Assembly (NCBI RefSeq): GCF_003150675.1
Contig: NZ_QGGB01000002.1
Span: 248,001-312,000 of the forward strand
DNA: 64,000 nucleotides
Direction: 5' to 3'
From: Rhodohalobacter mucosus
GTDB taxonomy: Bacteria; Bacteroidota; Rhodothermia; Balneolales; Balneolaceae
In this document: positions 34,521 through 43,531 of the stretch, one piece after another
How the letters are laid out: every line of letters begins with the position of its first letter
Numbering within the stretch: position 1 is the stretch's first letter
The notes under the pieces: model-generated
Told to the model about the DNA's origin: nothing
What the model saw: only the letters and a program-made list of their open reading frames with translations
Database searches by the model: none
Translations under genes and position numbers: made by a program

Positions 34521-35285
34521 ATGAGACTAAAAGGAAAAACAGCCGTCATAACAGGAGGTGCCGGCGGAATCGGATTGGAGACAGCCAGGATTTTTTTGCA
34601 GGAAGGAGCGGAAGGCATTATGCTGATCGATCTGAATGAGGACCGGCTCAAAGATGCTGCAAAATCACTGGAATCGGAAAAAGTGTACTATTTTACAGCA
34701 GATGTTTCTGACAATGATGACGTAAAGGCGTATACCGAAAAAGCGATCGATAAGATGGGCAAAATCGATATCCTTTTCCTGAATGCAGGAATCGAAGGTG
34801 TGGTTAAGCCGCTTACAGAATATCCCGAAGAAATTTATGACAAAGTGCTGGCCGTAAATGTTAAAGGAGTCTGGCTCGGGCTGAAGCACGGTTTCCCGCA
34901 TATGAAGAAAAACGGCGGAGGGAGCGTGATCATCACGTCATCTGTTGCAGGCATGCAGGGTACACCCAACGTAATGGCGTATGTAACCAGTAAGCATGCC
35001 GTTATTGGCTCTATGCGCGTAGCAGCCCTTGAGGGTGCCGCAGATGGCATCCGTGTAAACTCCATTCACCCATCACCGGTGGACAACCGTATGATGAGGT
35101 CGCTGGAAGAGGGATTTGCACCGGGCGAAGCAGAACAGGCAAAAAAAGGTTTCGAGCAGATGATTCCGCTCGGACGCTATGCCACTAACGACGAAATCGC
35201 TACGGCGGCGCTCTTTTTGGCATCAGACGACAGCAAGTTCATAACCGGTGCCATACTTCCTGTTGACGGCGGTCTTACAGTCTGA
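34521..35285 (+). CDS. SDR family NAD(P)-dependent oxidoreductase
   Basis: A 254-residue classical short-chain dehydrogenase/reductase. TGGAGGIG (residues about 11-18) binds the cofactor, and an Asp at the end of strand 2 (LIDLNEDR) favours NAD. NAGIEG (about 90) follows. The catalytic Ser lies in SSVAG (about 141), with Tyr and Lys in AYVTSKHA (about 155 and 159). The C-terminus ends in ITGAILPVDGG, as in FabG-like members. The substrate cannot be told from sequence. Its place after the beta-oxidation genes may suggest a hydroxyacyl or alcohol substrate, which is inference only. Confidence 0.92.
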   Translation: MRLKGKTAVITGGAGGIGLETARIFLQEGAEGIMLIDLNEDRLKDAAKSLESEKVYYFTADVSDNDDVKAYTEKAIDKMGKIDILFLNAGIEGVVKPLTEYPEEIYDKVLAVNVKGVWLGLKHGFPHMKKNGGGSVIITSSVAGMQGTPNVMAYVTSKHAVIGSMRVAALEGAADGIRVNSIHPSPVDNRMMRSLEEGFAPGEAEQAKKGFEQMIPLGRYATNDEIATAALFLASDDSKFITGAILPVDGGLTV

Positions 35286-35289
35286 CAGA

Positions 35290-35364
35290 TCCTGCCCCTG
35301 CCGGCGGCGTCCGGCCCTGAAAGTCAGGAAGCAGCCCGCAACAGGGAGGCAGAGGCATTTTATA
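35290..35364 (+). ncRNA. Structured RNA candidate resembling the SRP hairpin (uncertain)
   Basis: Just after the SDR stop codon, arms GCCCCTGCC (about 35294) and GGCAGAGGC (about 35348) pair with one mismatch and are followed by ATTTT. Inside, GCGG / CCGC and CCTGA / TCAGG can pair, and the intervening strand GTCAGGAAGCAGCC closely resembles the conserved asymmetric loop of bacterial SRP (4.5S) RNA, but without the usual UCC-GGAA-GGA apical hairpin in its normal place. It could be a divergent ffs gene, a remnant of one, or simply the SDR terminator. Confidence 0.35.
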
Positions 35365-35412
35365 GATTTATCTGTCACCAGATGAATAGCTGTGTAAATA
35401 CATGAAGATGGA

Positions 35413-36015
35413 GTGAAAATGAAAGAGTTCTGGAATGACAGGTATTCCACCGAAAGCTATGTTTACGGCAAGGAGCCCAATCGTTTCTTCAGGAAACAGA
35501 TTGACAGTCTGAAGCCCGGACAACTTCTATTGCCGGGTGAAGGAGAAGGCAGGAATGCGGTATATGCAGCAAAAAAGGGATGGGAGGTTACGGCATTTGA
35601 TTACAGTGAACAGGCCAAAAAGAAAGCGCTGGATTTTGCGCGGGCAGAAGGTGTCTCGATTCAATATGAAATCCGTTCAGCGGATGATTGGAAAGAGAAT
35701 AAGGCAACATTTGATGCGGCAGCCCTCATTTTTGTTCACCTGCCGAAAGATATCTTTAAGCAGCTTATTGAGAAGATTTTGGTTTCTCTAAAAAGCGGTG
35801 GCAAGCTGATCATAGAGGGGTATTCTGTTGCGCAGCTGGGCCATGATTCAGGTGGTCCCAAAGACCCGGATTTGCTATATGATGCAAAGCATCTTCGATC
35901 CCTTTTGGAACCCACAGAAATCAATCTTTTTGAAGAAATTGAAACGGACCTGGATGAAGGCAGTTATCACCGGGGTAAAGCGATGGTGATTCGGGCTGTT
36001 GTCACAATTCCATGA
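35413..36015 (+). CDS. Class I SAM-dependent methyltransferase
   Basis: A 200-residue methyltransferase of the TehB/thiopurine-like small class I type. The N-terminus FWNDRYSTESYVYGKEPNRF is typical. Motif I is LLLPGEGEGRNAVYAAKKG (about 40-58); an acidic residue after strand 2 (AFDYSEQA) binds SAM; motif IV-like AALIFVHLPKD follows. The start is either the GTG at 35413 or the ATG at 35419, two codons later; both give the same domain. The substrate is unknown, although such proteins often methylate small thiol or metalloid compounds. It stands alone after the structured spacer. Confidence 0.88.
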   Translation: MKMKEFWNDRYSTESYVYGKEPNRFFRKQIDSLKPGQLLLPGEGEGRNAVYAAKKGWEVTAFDYSEQAKKKALDFARAEGVSIQYEIRSADDWKENKATFDAAALIFVHLPKDIFKQLIEKILVSLKSGGKLIIEGYSVAQLGHDSGGPKDPDLLYDAKHLRSLLEPTEINLFEEIETDLDEGSYHRGKAMVIRAVVTIP

Positions 36016-36238
36016 ATGATCCATTGGGGCATCAGGACAGATGTGAGATTGGGTTTTGCCAAGGCTCATCTGTTCGTCGCGAGGCGAAACACGGAAGCAG
36101 ACACAGAACGCTCAAAGTGTCCGGATTTATTAACCATGTGTAAAAATCGGGATTAAACAATTGCCAATCTCCGAAAGGTCCCGTCAACATCGGTCGTAAA
36201 TGGTTGCTGGAATCAACAATCCATCCCCTGACCGCATA

Positions 36239-36580
36239 TTCAACGCCTCCGGCGTTGCGGGGGCAGGACTCTGCCCCACCCCGGGCTTTCACCCGGGGCT
36301 ATTTACGTTGATCCGCCATCCGATGGATCTATGGGTTAGTCTGGTGTCATGCTTCAGGAAACACAGGGTATGCATAGAATGTATTCACTCTCATTCCCAA
36401 AAAATCCAATTCGAAATAGATAACAAAGGCCGGCAAATACTTCTCACCGAGTTTTTCCCATTGCCAATCTTCACACCATCTTTCAATATTATCCGGACGC
36501 CGGGAGGCGTCCAATCTCATTAGCCCCGGGTGAAACCCGGGGTTAAACGATCGCATAAATCCGGCAACACCGGAGGTGTT
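36239..36580. repeat. Inverted-repeat element, copy 1
   Basis: Left end TTCAACGCCTCCGGCGTTG, then CCCCGGGCTTTCACCCGGGG and ACGTTGATCCGCC. The right part carries the mirrored modules TAGCCCCGGGTGAAACC and GGCAACACCGGAGGTGTTGA. The ends are imperfect inverted complements and each module is itself a palindrome. MITE-like in layout; no coding capacity. Confidence 0.75.
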
Positions 36581-36650
36581 GAATAGTGCGTGATTGCACA
36601 TTCCCGGCCTGGACCGGTTGACAATACCAACACCTTTTCCATTGATTGTA

Positions 36651-36960
36651 TGTTCAACGCCTTCGGTGTTGTAGGTGCAGGCGTCCTATCCTTCCCCGGG
36701 CTTCCGCCCGGGGCTAAGGACGTTGATCCGCCATCCGGCGGATCGGAGCAAGCAGCAGGTAATGTGCTTCAGGCATCAAGGGATCAATACAGATCAAATT
36801 CAGGTGCAGATATCGGGTTTCACCACCAGGGGGTTTGTTCAATTAATACACTCTATCCCGCATATAATCGGACGCCGAAGGTGTCCAATGTAATTAGCCC
36901 CGGGTGAAAACCCGGGGTAAATCAATAGCCGGGATACGGCAACACCGGAGGTGTTGAATG
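36651..36960. repeat. Inverted-repeat element, copy 2
   Basis: Same module order as copy 1: TTCAACGCCTTCGGTGTTG, CCCCGGGCTTCCGCCCGGGG, ACGTTGATCCGCC, then the mirrored TAGCCCCGGGTGAAAACC and GGCAACACCGGAGGTGTTGA. The interior differs from copy 1, whereas the palindromic modules are conserved. Confidence 0.75.
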
Positions 36961-37042
36961 AAATGCGGAGGGCCGAAACCTGGTGAATATCCAGTTCCGT
37001 TCAGCGTAAACCGGACCCGGATAAAAATGTTACCAAACTGAC

Positions 37043-37213
37043 CTAATCATCCAGGTCATCGATTCTCTCTTCAAGATGGTCCAGCTTATCCATAATCTCC
37101 TGAAGCAGGTGGATAATCATTACATGTGTTTTTTTGGCATCGATGCCAACCACGCTCTCTTCGCTGCCAATCATTTTTTCAATCTCCTTGTAGGCACTGT
37201 CTGATATATTCAT
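37043..37213 (-). CDS. Small acidic protein (56 aa), hypothetical
   Basis: An ORF of 56 residues starting MNISDSAYKEIEKMIGSEES and ending EERIDDLDD. It is rich in Glu and Asp, with a predicted amphipathic helical C-terminal half (heptad-like Leu/Ile/Met spacing in MIIHLLQEIMDKLDHLEERI) that suggests a short coiled coil. GAGG lies a few bases before the ATG. It sits 94 bp downstream of the rhodanese gene on the same strand. Regular codon use and helix periodicity support a real gene; the function is unknown. Confidence 0.55.
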   Translation of the reverse strand: MNISDSAYKEIEKMIGSEESVVGIDAKKTHVMIIHLLQEIMDKLDHLEERIDDLDD

Positions 37214-37307
37214 GATCCTCATAATTATGGTTCTGTTCCAATTAAACCGGGTTCAGAATAAAGATTGTTGTATTGGGCTGAACCCGAACCCTTGCCGGAT
37301 GGTTCTC

Positions 37308-37655
37308 TCACTCTTCAGCTTCAAAGCCGGCTCTCACCAGATCCTCAAATCCGCCCACATTATAAACATTTTCGAAGCCCTTGTTTTTCATCAGGCGTGC
37401 TGCCTGACCGCTGCGGTTGCCTGAGCGGCAGTAGAGATAGTAGGTTTTATCCATTTCAAGGTCATCCACATTCTCGTGAAATTCGCCTGAGTTAAAATCG
37501 TACAGCTTATCGGTCATTTCCAGGTGACCTTCATCATACTCCATCTTTGTTCGAACGTCGATCACCACTCCTCTCTCTTTTTCAAGCTTCTCCCTGAATT
37601 CGGAGGCGCTGATATCTATTCCGTCTGATCGTGTTAAAAAACTAAACATGCTCAT
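37308..37655 (-). CDS. Single-domain rhodanese
   Basis: A 115-residue rhodanese-like sulfurtransferase. VVIDVRTKMEYDEGHLE is the conserved start of the domain, and the active-site loop is CRSGNRS with the persulfide-carrying Cys (about residue 80). GGFEDLVRAGF is the usual C-terminal element. No signal peptide, so cytoplasmic. It probably moves sulfane sulfur from persulfides to acceptors such as thiols or sulfite. It is the last clear sulfur gene of the minus-strand block of permeases, persulfide dioxygenase and SQR. Confidence 0.92.
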   Translation of the reverse strand: MSMFSFLTRSDGIDISASEFREKLEKERGVVIDVRTKMEYDEGHLEMTDKLYDFNSGEFHENVDDLEMDKTYYLYCRSGNRSGQAARLMKNKGFENVYNVGGFEDLVRAGFEAEE

Positions 37656-37780
37656 TCTTTTTTATTTTTAATCCTTTTTCGATTTCTGTTCTGTTCTCAA
37701 TATGTATTACTTATTCAATTCTTCTTTCATACCTGGCTAAACTGACAAGGCACTGTTCGCCTCATTCAGTATTGCAGGCA

Positions 37781-39574
37781 TTAAAAGAACGTGTAGTAGA
37801 AGAAAAGGACGGAAACCACCAGAAATACGAGGGTCATGCCCCCTCCCGCCCTGAAATAGTCCTTTGTCTTGTATCCGCCGGCCGACATCATCAAAGCGTT
37901 CACCTGATGGGTTGGCAGTACAAATGAGTTCCCCGCATTCACTGCGGCGAGCAGCACGAGCGGACGCGGATCCACGCCCGCAATGGTGCCTATACCAACC
38001 ACCAGCGGTGCCAGAACCACAACCGCTCCCACATTCGACATCACCAGTGAAAATCCGGTTGATAAAATGGCTACGGTAAACAGCAGTACCAGAAGGCTGC
38101 TGCCCTCTATTAAACTCATCACGTTTTCGGCCAGAAATTGCGCTGTACCGCTGTTCTGCATTGCGGTTCCCAACGGTATCAATCCTACAAGCAGAAAAAC
38201 CACTTTCCACTCGATCGACTTATAGGCTTCCTGGATGGAGAGCACGTTCAGGAGCACCATCGCAACGGCGCCGGTCAAAAATGCAATGGAGATCGAAAAT
38301 CCGCTCATGGCCAGCCCGATCGCAAGCAAAAAGCTGCCCGCGGCCTGCCATGTTTTAGACCGGTCCTTCACATCTGCAGTTACCGTTGTTGCCACCACAA
38401 ACGGATCGGTATTTTGCAGTTCTTTGATGTTTCTCCAGGGGCCATAAATGATAAATGTATCACCGCCCCTGATTTTGTGATCAGAAAAATCGTCTTCAAC
38501 CCGCTCCCCTTCGCTGAAGAGCATGATCGGTTCTACCGCATATCGCCTTCTCAGGGAAAACTCACGGATGGATTGTCCCACAAGATCCGAGCTTGGAGGT
38601 ACAATCACCTCTACAAAACCGGCCTCTTCAGGATCATCAATACCTTCAAAAATAGTTTCATCATGTGTCTCTGTGAGGTTGTTCTCCTGCACGTAACGGT
38701 TCAGTTTCTCTGTATCGCCATACAAAGCCATGATATCTCCGGGTTGAAGAACCGTCTCTCTCCACGGACCATATTTTGTTTCATTTGCATCTCTCAGCGC
38801 CAGAATATTCACTCCGTGCCGGCTCCAGATTCCGCTCTCCTCAATTGTCTTTTCTGCCAATGCTGAGATCGGCTCCACCCTGAAATAGCGAATATCTTTT
38901 TTCAGGCTGAATGCGTCCATGATTTTTTCCTGCTCGGTTTTATCCACTGCACCCTCGGATGAACCCTGCGGCAAGAAGTATTTTCCAAGAAGTACGAAGA
39001 ACAGGATAGCGGCAACCAGCAGTGCCACGCCCACCGGAGTTACAGCAAAAAGGCCGTAGGGGTCAAGACCTGCATTTGCAAGCAAATCGTTTGTCAGAAT
39101 AAGATGGCCGGAACCAACCATGGTCAGTGTACCCCCGATAATGGCTGCAAAGCCAATCGGCATGATCAAAACGGATGCCGACACTTTGATGCGGCGTGCA
39201 ATATCCATAATACTGGGAAGAAACAGCGCTGCAGCACCAATGTTCTGAATCACCCCGGAAAGCGTACCCACTGAAAGGGATAGTGATCCCAGGACCGACG
39301 ATTTTTTCTTCCCAACCCTTTTCAGCAGCCATTTTGAAAAACGCGACATCATCCCGGTTCGGGCCACACCTTCACCCAATATCATTACTGCAATCATCGC
39401 CACCACTGCATTGCTCGAAAAACCGGCCAGCGCCTCTCCGGTGGTTAATATTCCCGACCAGCTAAGTGCAAGCATCGTTATCAGGGCCGTGACATCGATT
39501 CGTACAATTTCTGTCACCAGCATAAAGATGGTAAAACTCATGATGGTGAGTACGATGATAATTTCTGTTTCCAT
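37781..39574 (-). CDS. SLC13-family permease with two RCK-C (TrkA-C) domains
   Basis: About 597 residues from the ATG at 39574 (start METEIIIVLTI); an upstream TTG at 39622 would add 16 residues. N-terminal membrane segments carry the NIGAAALFLPSI element; two cytosolic TrkA-C-like domains sit at about 210-290 and 300-380 (VLQPGDIMALYGD and IRGGDTFIIYGP). Further membrane segments include SNVGAVVVLAPL and the ending NSFVLPTHQVNALMM. This layout is that of SLC13/DASS-related transporters often linked to sulfate or sulfur-compound transport in bacteria. The neighbours (SulP, rhodanese, SQR) support a sulfur substrate; the direction and exact ion are inferred. Confidence 0.88.
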   Translation of the reverse strand: METEIIIVLTIMSFTIFMLVTEIVRIDVTALITMLALSWSGILTTGEALAGFSSNAVVAMIAVMILGEGVARTGMMSRFSKWLLKRVGKKKSSVLGSLSLSVGTLSGVIQNIGAAALFLPSIMDIARRIKVSASVLIMPIGFAAIIGGTLTMVGSGHLILTNDLLANAGLDPYGLFAVTPVGVALLVAAILFFVLLGKYFLPQGSSEGAVDKTEQEKIMDAFSLKKDIRYFRVEPISALAEKTIEESGIWSRHGVNILALRDANETKYGPWRETVLQPGDIMALYGDTEKLNRYVQENNLTETHDETIFEGIDDPEEAGFVEVIVPPSSDLVGQSIREFSLRRRYAVEPIMLFSEGERVEDDFSDHKIRGGDTFIIYGPWRNIKELQNTDPFVVATTVTADVKDRSKTWQAAGSFLLAIGLAMSGFSISIAFLTGAVAMVLLNVLSIQEAYKSIEWKVVFLLVGLIPLGTAMQNSGTAQFLAENVMSLIEGSSLLVLLFTVAILSTGFSLVMSNVGAVVVLAPLVVGIGTIAGVDPRPLVLLAAVNAGNSFVLPTHQVNALMMSAGGYKTKDYFRAGGGMTLVFLVVSVLFFYYTFF

Positions 39575-39671
39575 TACACTTTCTACGCCTCCTGTTGATA
39601 TTTTATAGCGGAACAGCTGCAATGGATATCAGCTGTTGACTGCCGCTCTGTTTTCTCTGATTGATTCATTG

Positions 39672-41393
39672 TTAAATATTGGTCTGTAGAGGAGAAAATT
39701 TTCGCCGGAACTGTTTGTCTTTCTCTTTGTAAAATGAAACCGCGTCATCCACGTCAAAGAAGAAATTCTGTTCCCCCATTACCTCCTGAATGCCTGATTT
39801 TTTCAGCTTATCACGAACCGGTCCAATGGCTCCCGCAATAAAAAACTTCACACCTTTTTCCCTCACATTGCTGATCGTCTCCTCCAGCGCATGGATACCC
39901 GTTGAATCGATTGTGTTGATTGCAGACGCATCCAGAATAATCAGCTTCAGGCTGTCGCCGTGACGATCCATTCTTTGATTCAGTGTTTCCTGAAAATGCT
40001 CTACATTTGCAAAGTAGAGTGAGGAGTCGTAGCGATAAATCAGGATTTCGTCGTCTACATTGGCTTTTGTGTACCGCTCAATATTCCGGTATGTCTTTGT
40101 ATCTCCCAGGCGGCCAAGTTCTGCACTGTGAGGCCTGGTTGTGCTGTAGATAACCAGTATCAGGGAGAGTACAACCCCAACCGCAATCCCCTCTTCAATC
40201 CCAAGGGCAAGCGTGGATATGAATGTGGTAAGAAGCATCGCCAGATCCCGCTTATCGGTTTTCCAAAGGTTTTTCATCTCCTTAAAATCAAACAAACCCG
40301 CAACCGCCACCATAATGATGGCCGCCAGAACCGCATTCGGCAGGTAGTAGAAGAGGGGTGTCAAAAATATAACGGTGAGTCCGATCAAAACAGCCGTGAT
40401 CATGGAAGCCAGCGTTGTATTTGCACCGGCCTGATCGTTGACGGCAGTACGCGAAAACCCTCCGGTTACGGGAAATGACTGAAAAAAAGCACCGCCCAGA
40501 TTGGCCCCACCCAATGCGATCAGTTCCTGATTCGCGTCCACCTTATACCCTTTTTTATTGGCAATGGCTTTGGCAACCGCGATTGATTCCATATAACTGA
40601 CCAGGGAGATCACCAGAATGATTGATATGAGACTGGTGAAGTCGGAACTGCTCAATCCTGGAATTTCAAAGGATGGAAGACCGATGGGAACCGTGCCCAC
40701 AATATCCACTCCGTTATTGCTGAGGCCCAGCAGTGCGGTGACTGCTGTTCCGATTACAACCACCACAAGCGCAGATGGAAACGTTTTTTTCCATCGTTTC
40801 AGAAGAATCAGGATGATGATGGAGCTAAAACCGATGAGTGCCGTATAGATACTGATCTCGGACGCATTCTGAATGGTGCCCGAAAGTATTTCAAACACCT
40901 GTTTTGTTCTGGGCAGGTCAAGCCCCAGAAGATTTTTTATCTGGCTTGCACCGATGATCAGCGCAGCTGCAGATGTAAATCCTGAAAGAACCGGGTGAGA
41001 CAGGAAATTGACCAGGAATCCCATCCTGAATACTCCCATCAGAAACTGAACCAGCCCTACACCCAAAGCGGCCATAATAGCCAGATGTATAAACCGGTCG
41101 CTTCCGGGATCTGCCAGCTCCCCCACTCCCGCAACCACCAGAAGGGAGACCATGGCTACGGGACCAACTGCAAGCTGCCTGGATGTGCCAAATATGGCAT
41201 AAATCAACAGCGGCACAATGGACGCGTACAATCCGTAAACGGGTGGCATGCCGGCGAGGATAGCGTAGGCCATACCCTGGGGCACAAGCATGATCGCAAC
41301 CGTGATACCGGCAGAAAGGTCGCCGGATAATTTCTCACGGTCATAAGAGCGCAGTGTATCCACGATCGGCAAAAAACGGCCGAGCTTCTCCAT
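39672..41393 (-). CDS. SulP-family inorganic anion transporter with STAS domain
   Basis: A 573-residue transporter. The N-terminal signature DLSAGITVAIMLVPQGMAYA and GLYASIVPLLIYAIFGTSRQLAVGP-type sequence are typical of SulP proteins; about 12 membrane segments span residues 20-430. The C-terminal STAS domain (about 445-560) contains LIILDASAINTIDSTGIHAL. Family members move sulfate, bicarbonate or other anions. In this block, sulfate, sulfite or thiosulfate exchange linked to sulfide oxidation is most plausible. Co-directional with, and about 110 bp downstream of, the persulfide dioxygenase gene. Confidence 0.93.
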   Translation of the reverse strand: MEKLGRFLPIVDTLRSYDREKLSGDLSAGITVAIMLVPQGMAYAILAGMPPVYGLYASIVPLLIYAIFGTSRQLAVGPVAMVSLLVVAGVGELADPGSDRFIHLAIMAALGVGLVQFLMGVFRMGFLVNFLSHPVLSGFTSAAALIIGASQIKNLLGLDLPRTKQVFEILSGTIQNASEISIYTALIGFSSIIILILLKRWKKTFPSALVVVVIGTAVTALLGLSNNGVDIVGTVPIGLPSFEIPGLSSSDFTSLISIILVISLVSYMESIAVAKAIANKKGYKVDANQELIALGGANLGGAFFQSFPVTGGFSRTAVNDQAGANTTLASMITAVLIGLTVIFLTPLFYYLPNAVLAAIIMVAVAGLFDFKEMKNLWKTDKRDLAMLLTTFISTLALGIEEGIAVGVVLSLILVIYSTTRPHSAELGRLGDTKTYRNIERYTKANVDDEILIYRYDSSLYFANVEHFQETLNQRMDRHGDSLKLIILDASAINTIDSTGIHALEETISNVREKGVKFFIAGAIGPVRDKLKKSGIQEVMGEQNFFFDVDDAVSFYKEKDKQFRRKFSPLQTNI

Positions 41394-41503
41394 CTCTATT
41401 CTTATTTCTTATTTTTTATTAATTCAGAACCGGGTTTTCCGACTGAAGTGTGATGCCTCCGGCCGGAAAACAACCGGTAACTGAAATCTGATCTCCGAGC
41501 TGT

Positions 41504-42910
41504 TTACGCAGGCTGTACCGCCTTGTATTTTTCGAAGTCGTCCTCGATTAGCGTCACGTCATATCCTTCTCTTTTAAGAAGTGCAGACGCTACGGCTGAC
41601 CTTCCGCCCGTCATGCAATAGACAAGGTATTTTTTGCTTTTATCGAGTTCACTGAATCTTGGAAGCAGCCGTGTATGTGCGATGTTGATCGCTCCTTCCA
41701 CTTTGCTTTCATCATACTCTGACGCTTTTCGAACATCAAGTATCTCTGTATCGGCATCTTTTTCTTCTACCGCGCTGAAATCGGTCGTGTCCAGTTTGGA
41801 CAGTTCATTTCCCTGCTCCTTATAGAGCAAAAGGTCTCGTGCCGTAAAAAAGCCGGCAATATTGTCGAGACCGATTCTGTACAGGTCACGAACCGCTTCG
41901 GTCAGCTGATGCTCCTCAACCAATAAATAGATTTGCTGGTCTTCGGTGATATACGAGCCTGCAACAGTGTTGAATTGCTTGGTGAGGGGTGATAAAAGTG
42001 AGCCCGGGATATGGCCGCCTTCGTAATCATTTCTGTCACGCGTATCCAGAATCACTCCATCCTCTTTTGAAGCTGCAATCCCGACCTCCTTCAGGGTCAT
42101 GCGCTTCACGGAAGGCAGTCCACCGATAAGGGCAGGACCGATTTTATTATCCCGTTTCATACGTGCGAAGTAAAGCGGCGGCTCCGGCTGACCTTCGAGT
42201 ATAAATTTCACAAAATTGTCTTCGGAGGTCGCCGACTTCAGTGAGTTATTGTACCGAAGCTCATACCCGACCGTAGACTCCGGAATAGCACCGAGTGCTT
42301 TTCCACATGCGCTGCCTGCACCGTGACCCGGCCAGATCTGCATATACTCCGGCATGCTCTTGAACTGCTCCACGGTTTTATAGAGCGTACGAGCAGAAGG
42401 TTCCATAACGTCCTGCATTCCTGCGGCCGACTCCAGAAGGTCCGGGCGGCCAACGTCACCGACAAATACGAAGTCGCCGGTTGCCACTCCCATAGGCTCA
42501 TCCGCGGCGGCGCCGTCGGTGATCAGGTAGCTCAAATGCTCCGGAGTATGTCCCGGAGTATGCCACGCTTTGATGGTAATGTTTCCGATTGAGAATGAAT
42601 CCCCATCATTCAGCAACTCAAAGTCATAATCGCTGCCTTTGAGCCACTCATATTTCCAGTCCTTATCACCCTCGTCGGATGCGTAGACCTTCACTCCTCT
42701 TTCCGCAAACTCGCGAAGCCCGGAGATGTAGTCTGCATGAATGTGGGTGTCGGCGGCTGCAACGATCGTCAGTCCCTGGTCGGCAGCATGATCAATGTAC
42801 TGATCAATGTCGCGCATGGGATCAATCACTACTGCGGTTCCGTTTGCCTGGCATCCAACCATGTAGGCGTACTGAGCCAGTTTGTCGTCGAAGAATTGTT
42901 TGAAATACAT
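41504..42910 (-). CDS. MBL-fold persulfide dioxygenase-rhodanese fusion
   Basis: The ATG at 42910 gives 468 residues beginning MYFKQFFDDKLAQYAYMVGC; an open frame upstream to 43210 has no family homology and runs through a repeat, so it is excluded. Residues about 1-240 are an ETHE1-like metallo-beta-lactamase fold: THIHADYISG, HTPGHTPEHLSY, GDFVFVGDVGRPDL and WPGHGAGSACG with the iron ligands. Two rhodanese domains follow: about 265-355 without an obvious catalytic Cys, and about 375-468 with active-site CMTGGRS. The architecture matches CstB-type proteins, which oxidise glutathione or protein persulfide to sulfite and then form thiosulfate. It receives its substrate from SQR, encoded in the same block. 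Confidence 0.93.
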   Translation of the reverse strand: MYFKQFFDDKLAQYAYMVGCQANGTAVVIDPMRDIDQYIDHAADQGLTIVAAADTHIHADYISGLREFAERGVKVYASDEGDKDWKYEWLKGSDYDFELLNDGDSFSIGNITIKAWHTPGHTPEHLSYLITDGAAADEPMGVATGDFVFVGDVGRPDLLESAAGMQDVMEPSARTLYKTVEQFKSMPEYMQIWPGHGAGSACGKALGAIPESTVGYELRYNNSLKSATSEDNFVKFILEGQPEPPLYFARMKRDNKIGPALIGGLPSVKRMTLKEVGIAASKEDGVILDTRDRNDYEGGHIPGSLLSPLTKQFNTVAGSYITEDQQIYLLVEEHQLTEAVRDLYRIGLDNIAGFFTARDLLLYKEQGNELSKLDTTDFSAVEEKDADTEILDVRKASEYDESKVEGAINIAHTRLLPRFSELDKSKKYLVYCMTGGRSAVASALLKREGYDVTLIEDDFEKYKAVQPA

Positions 42911-42957
42911 AGGTTTGTTCTTTTTGTCTTTTTTTGTTGTTGATATTCTTGCATGCG

Positions 42958-43014
42958 TCCCCTCTCGAGAGAGGACAGGTGATGAAGCGTTTAGCGAATC
43001 ATCAGGGGTGTGTT
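42958..43014. repeat. GAACACACCCCT-family palindromic repeat
   Basis: CCCCTCTCGAGAGAGG palindrome, AAGCGTTTAGCGAAT word and AGGGGTGTGTTT end. It lies between the second YeeE gene and the persulfide dioxygenase gene, and is followed by the word CACGGAGGCACGGAATATG that recurs at about 55977. Confidence 0.8.
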
Positions 43015-43071
43015 TATTGGCCACGGAGGCACGGAATATGTTATGCTTTTTCCGTGCTTCTGTGACTTGAA

Positions 43072-43497
43072 TCAATGCGGCAGTTTGTCGCGCAGCATGC
43101 CGTATGCATAGGTGCCGGCTATCGCAGATAAAATCGGGATAATCATAATGGTAAGCCCGCTGCCAAGCAGTGCGAACATGGGGCCTGGGCAGGCTCCAAG
43201 AAGCGCCCATCCGAGCCCGAATATGGATCCGCCAACGATATAGCGCGTCACCTGTTTCGGATCCTTCGGCGGTATCGTTATCGGGTTTCCATAAACATCC
43301 TTCATGTTCTTACGCTTGATAATTTGTACTGAGATGACCCCTACGATGACGGCGAGGCCAATAATCCCGTACATATGAATAGAGTCGAACCGGAACATCT
43401 CCTGAATCCTGAACCAGGATACCACTTCCGATTTAACCAGCACAAAGCCAAATGCGGTGCCGATCAGCAGATATTTAATGTATTCAGATAATTTCAT
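43072..43497 (-). CDS. YeeE/YedE-family membrane protein (DUF6691 type)
   Basis: A 141-residue membrane protein with about four hydrophobic segments. GGSIFGLGWALLGACPGPMF contains the conserved Cys in the GxGWALxGxCPGP signature of the second half of split YeeE/YedE permeases. With the gene directly upstream it makes a two-protein transporter for thiosulfate or a related sulfur compound, in which conserved cysteines pass the ion. A gap of 34 bp to the first half shows operon organisation. Confidence 0.9.
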   Translation of the reverse strand: MKLSEYIKYLLIGTAFGFVLVKSEVVSWFRIQEMFRFDSIHMYGIIGLAVIVGVISVQIIKRKNMKDVYGNPITIPPKDPKQVTRYIVGGSIFGLGWALLGACPGPMFALLGSGLTIMIIPILSAIAGTYAYGMLRDKLPH

Positions 43498-43531
43498 GTC
43501 TTTCTTTGCAGTCTTATAAATTGAATGTCGT

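Larger units (their letters stand above)
36016..37042. other. 1-kb gene-free region built from inverted-repeat elements
   Basis: No coding gene is supported. Most of it consists of the two related elements described separately (36239-36580 and 36651-36960). Short ORFs in this stretch follow the repeats and share no protein-like features. Confidence 0.7.

Noticed and set aside
36200-36907. ORFs of about 100 residues in the repeat region
   Set aside because: Their sequence follows palindromic repeat modules and differs between copies by frame; no coding signal.
42911-43210. 100-residue N-terminal extension of the persulfide dioxygenase frame
   Set aside because: It runs through an intergenic repeat and lacks homology, whereas the ATG at 42910 starts exactly at the family N-terminus.
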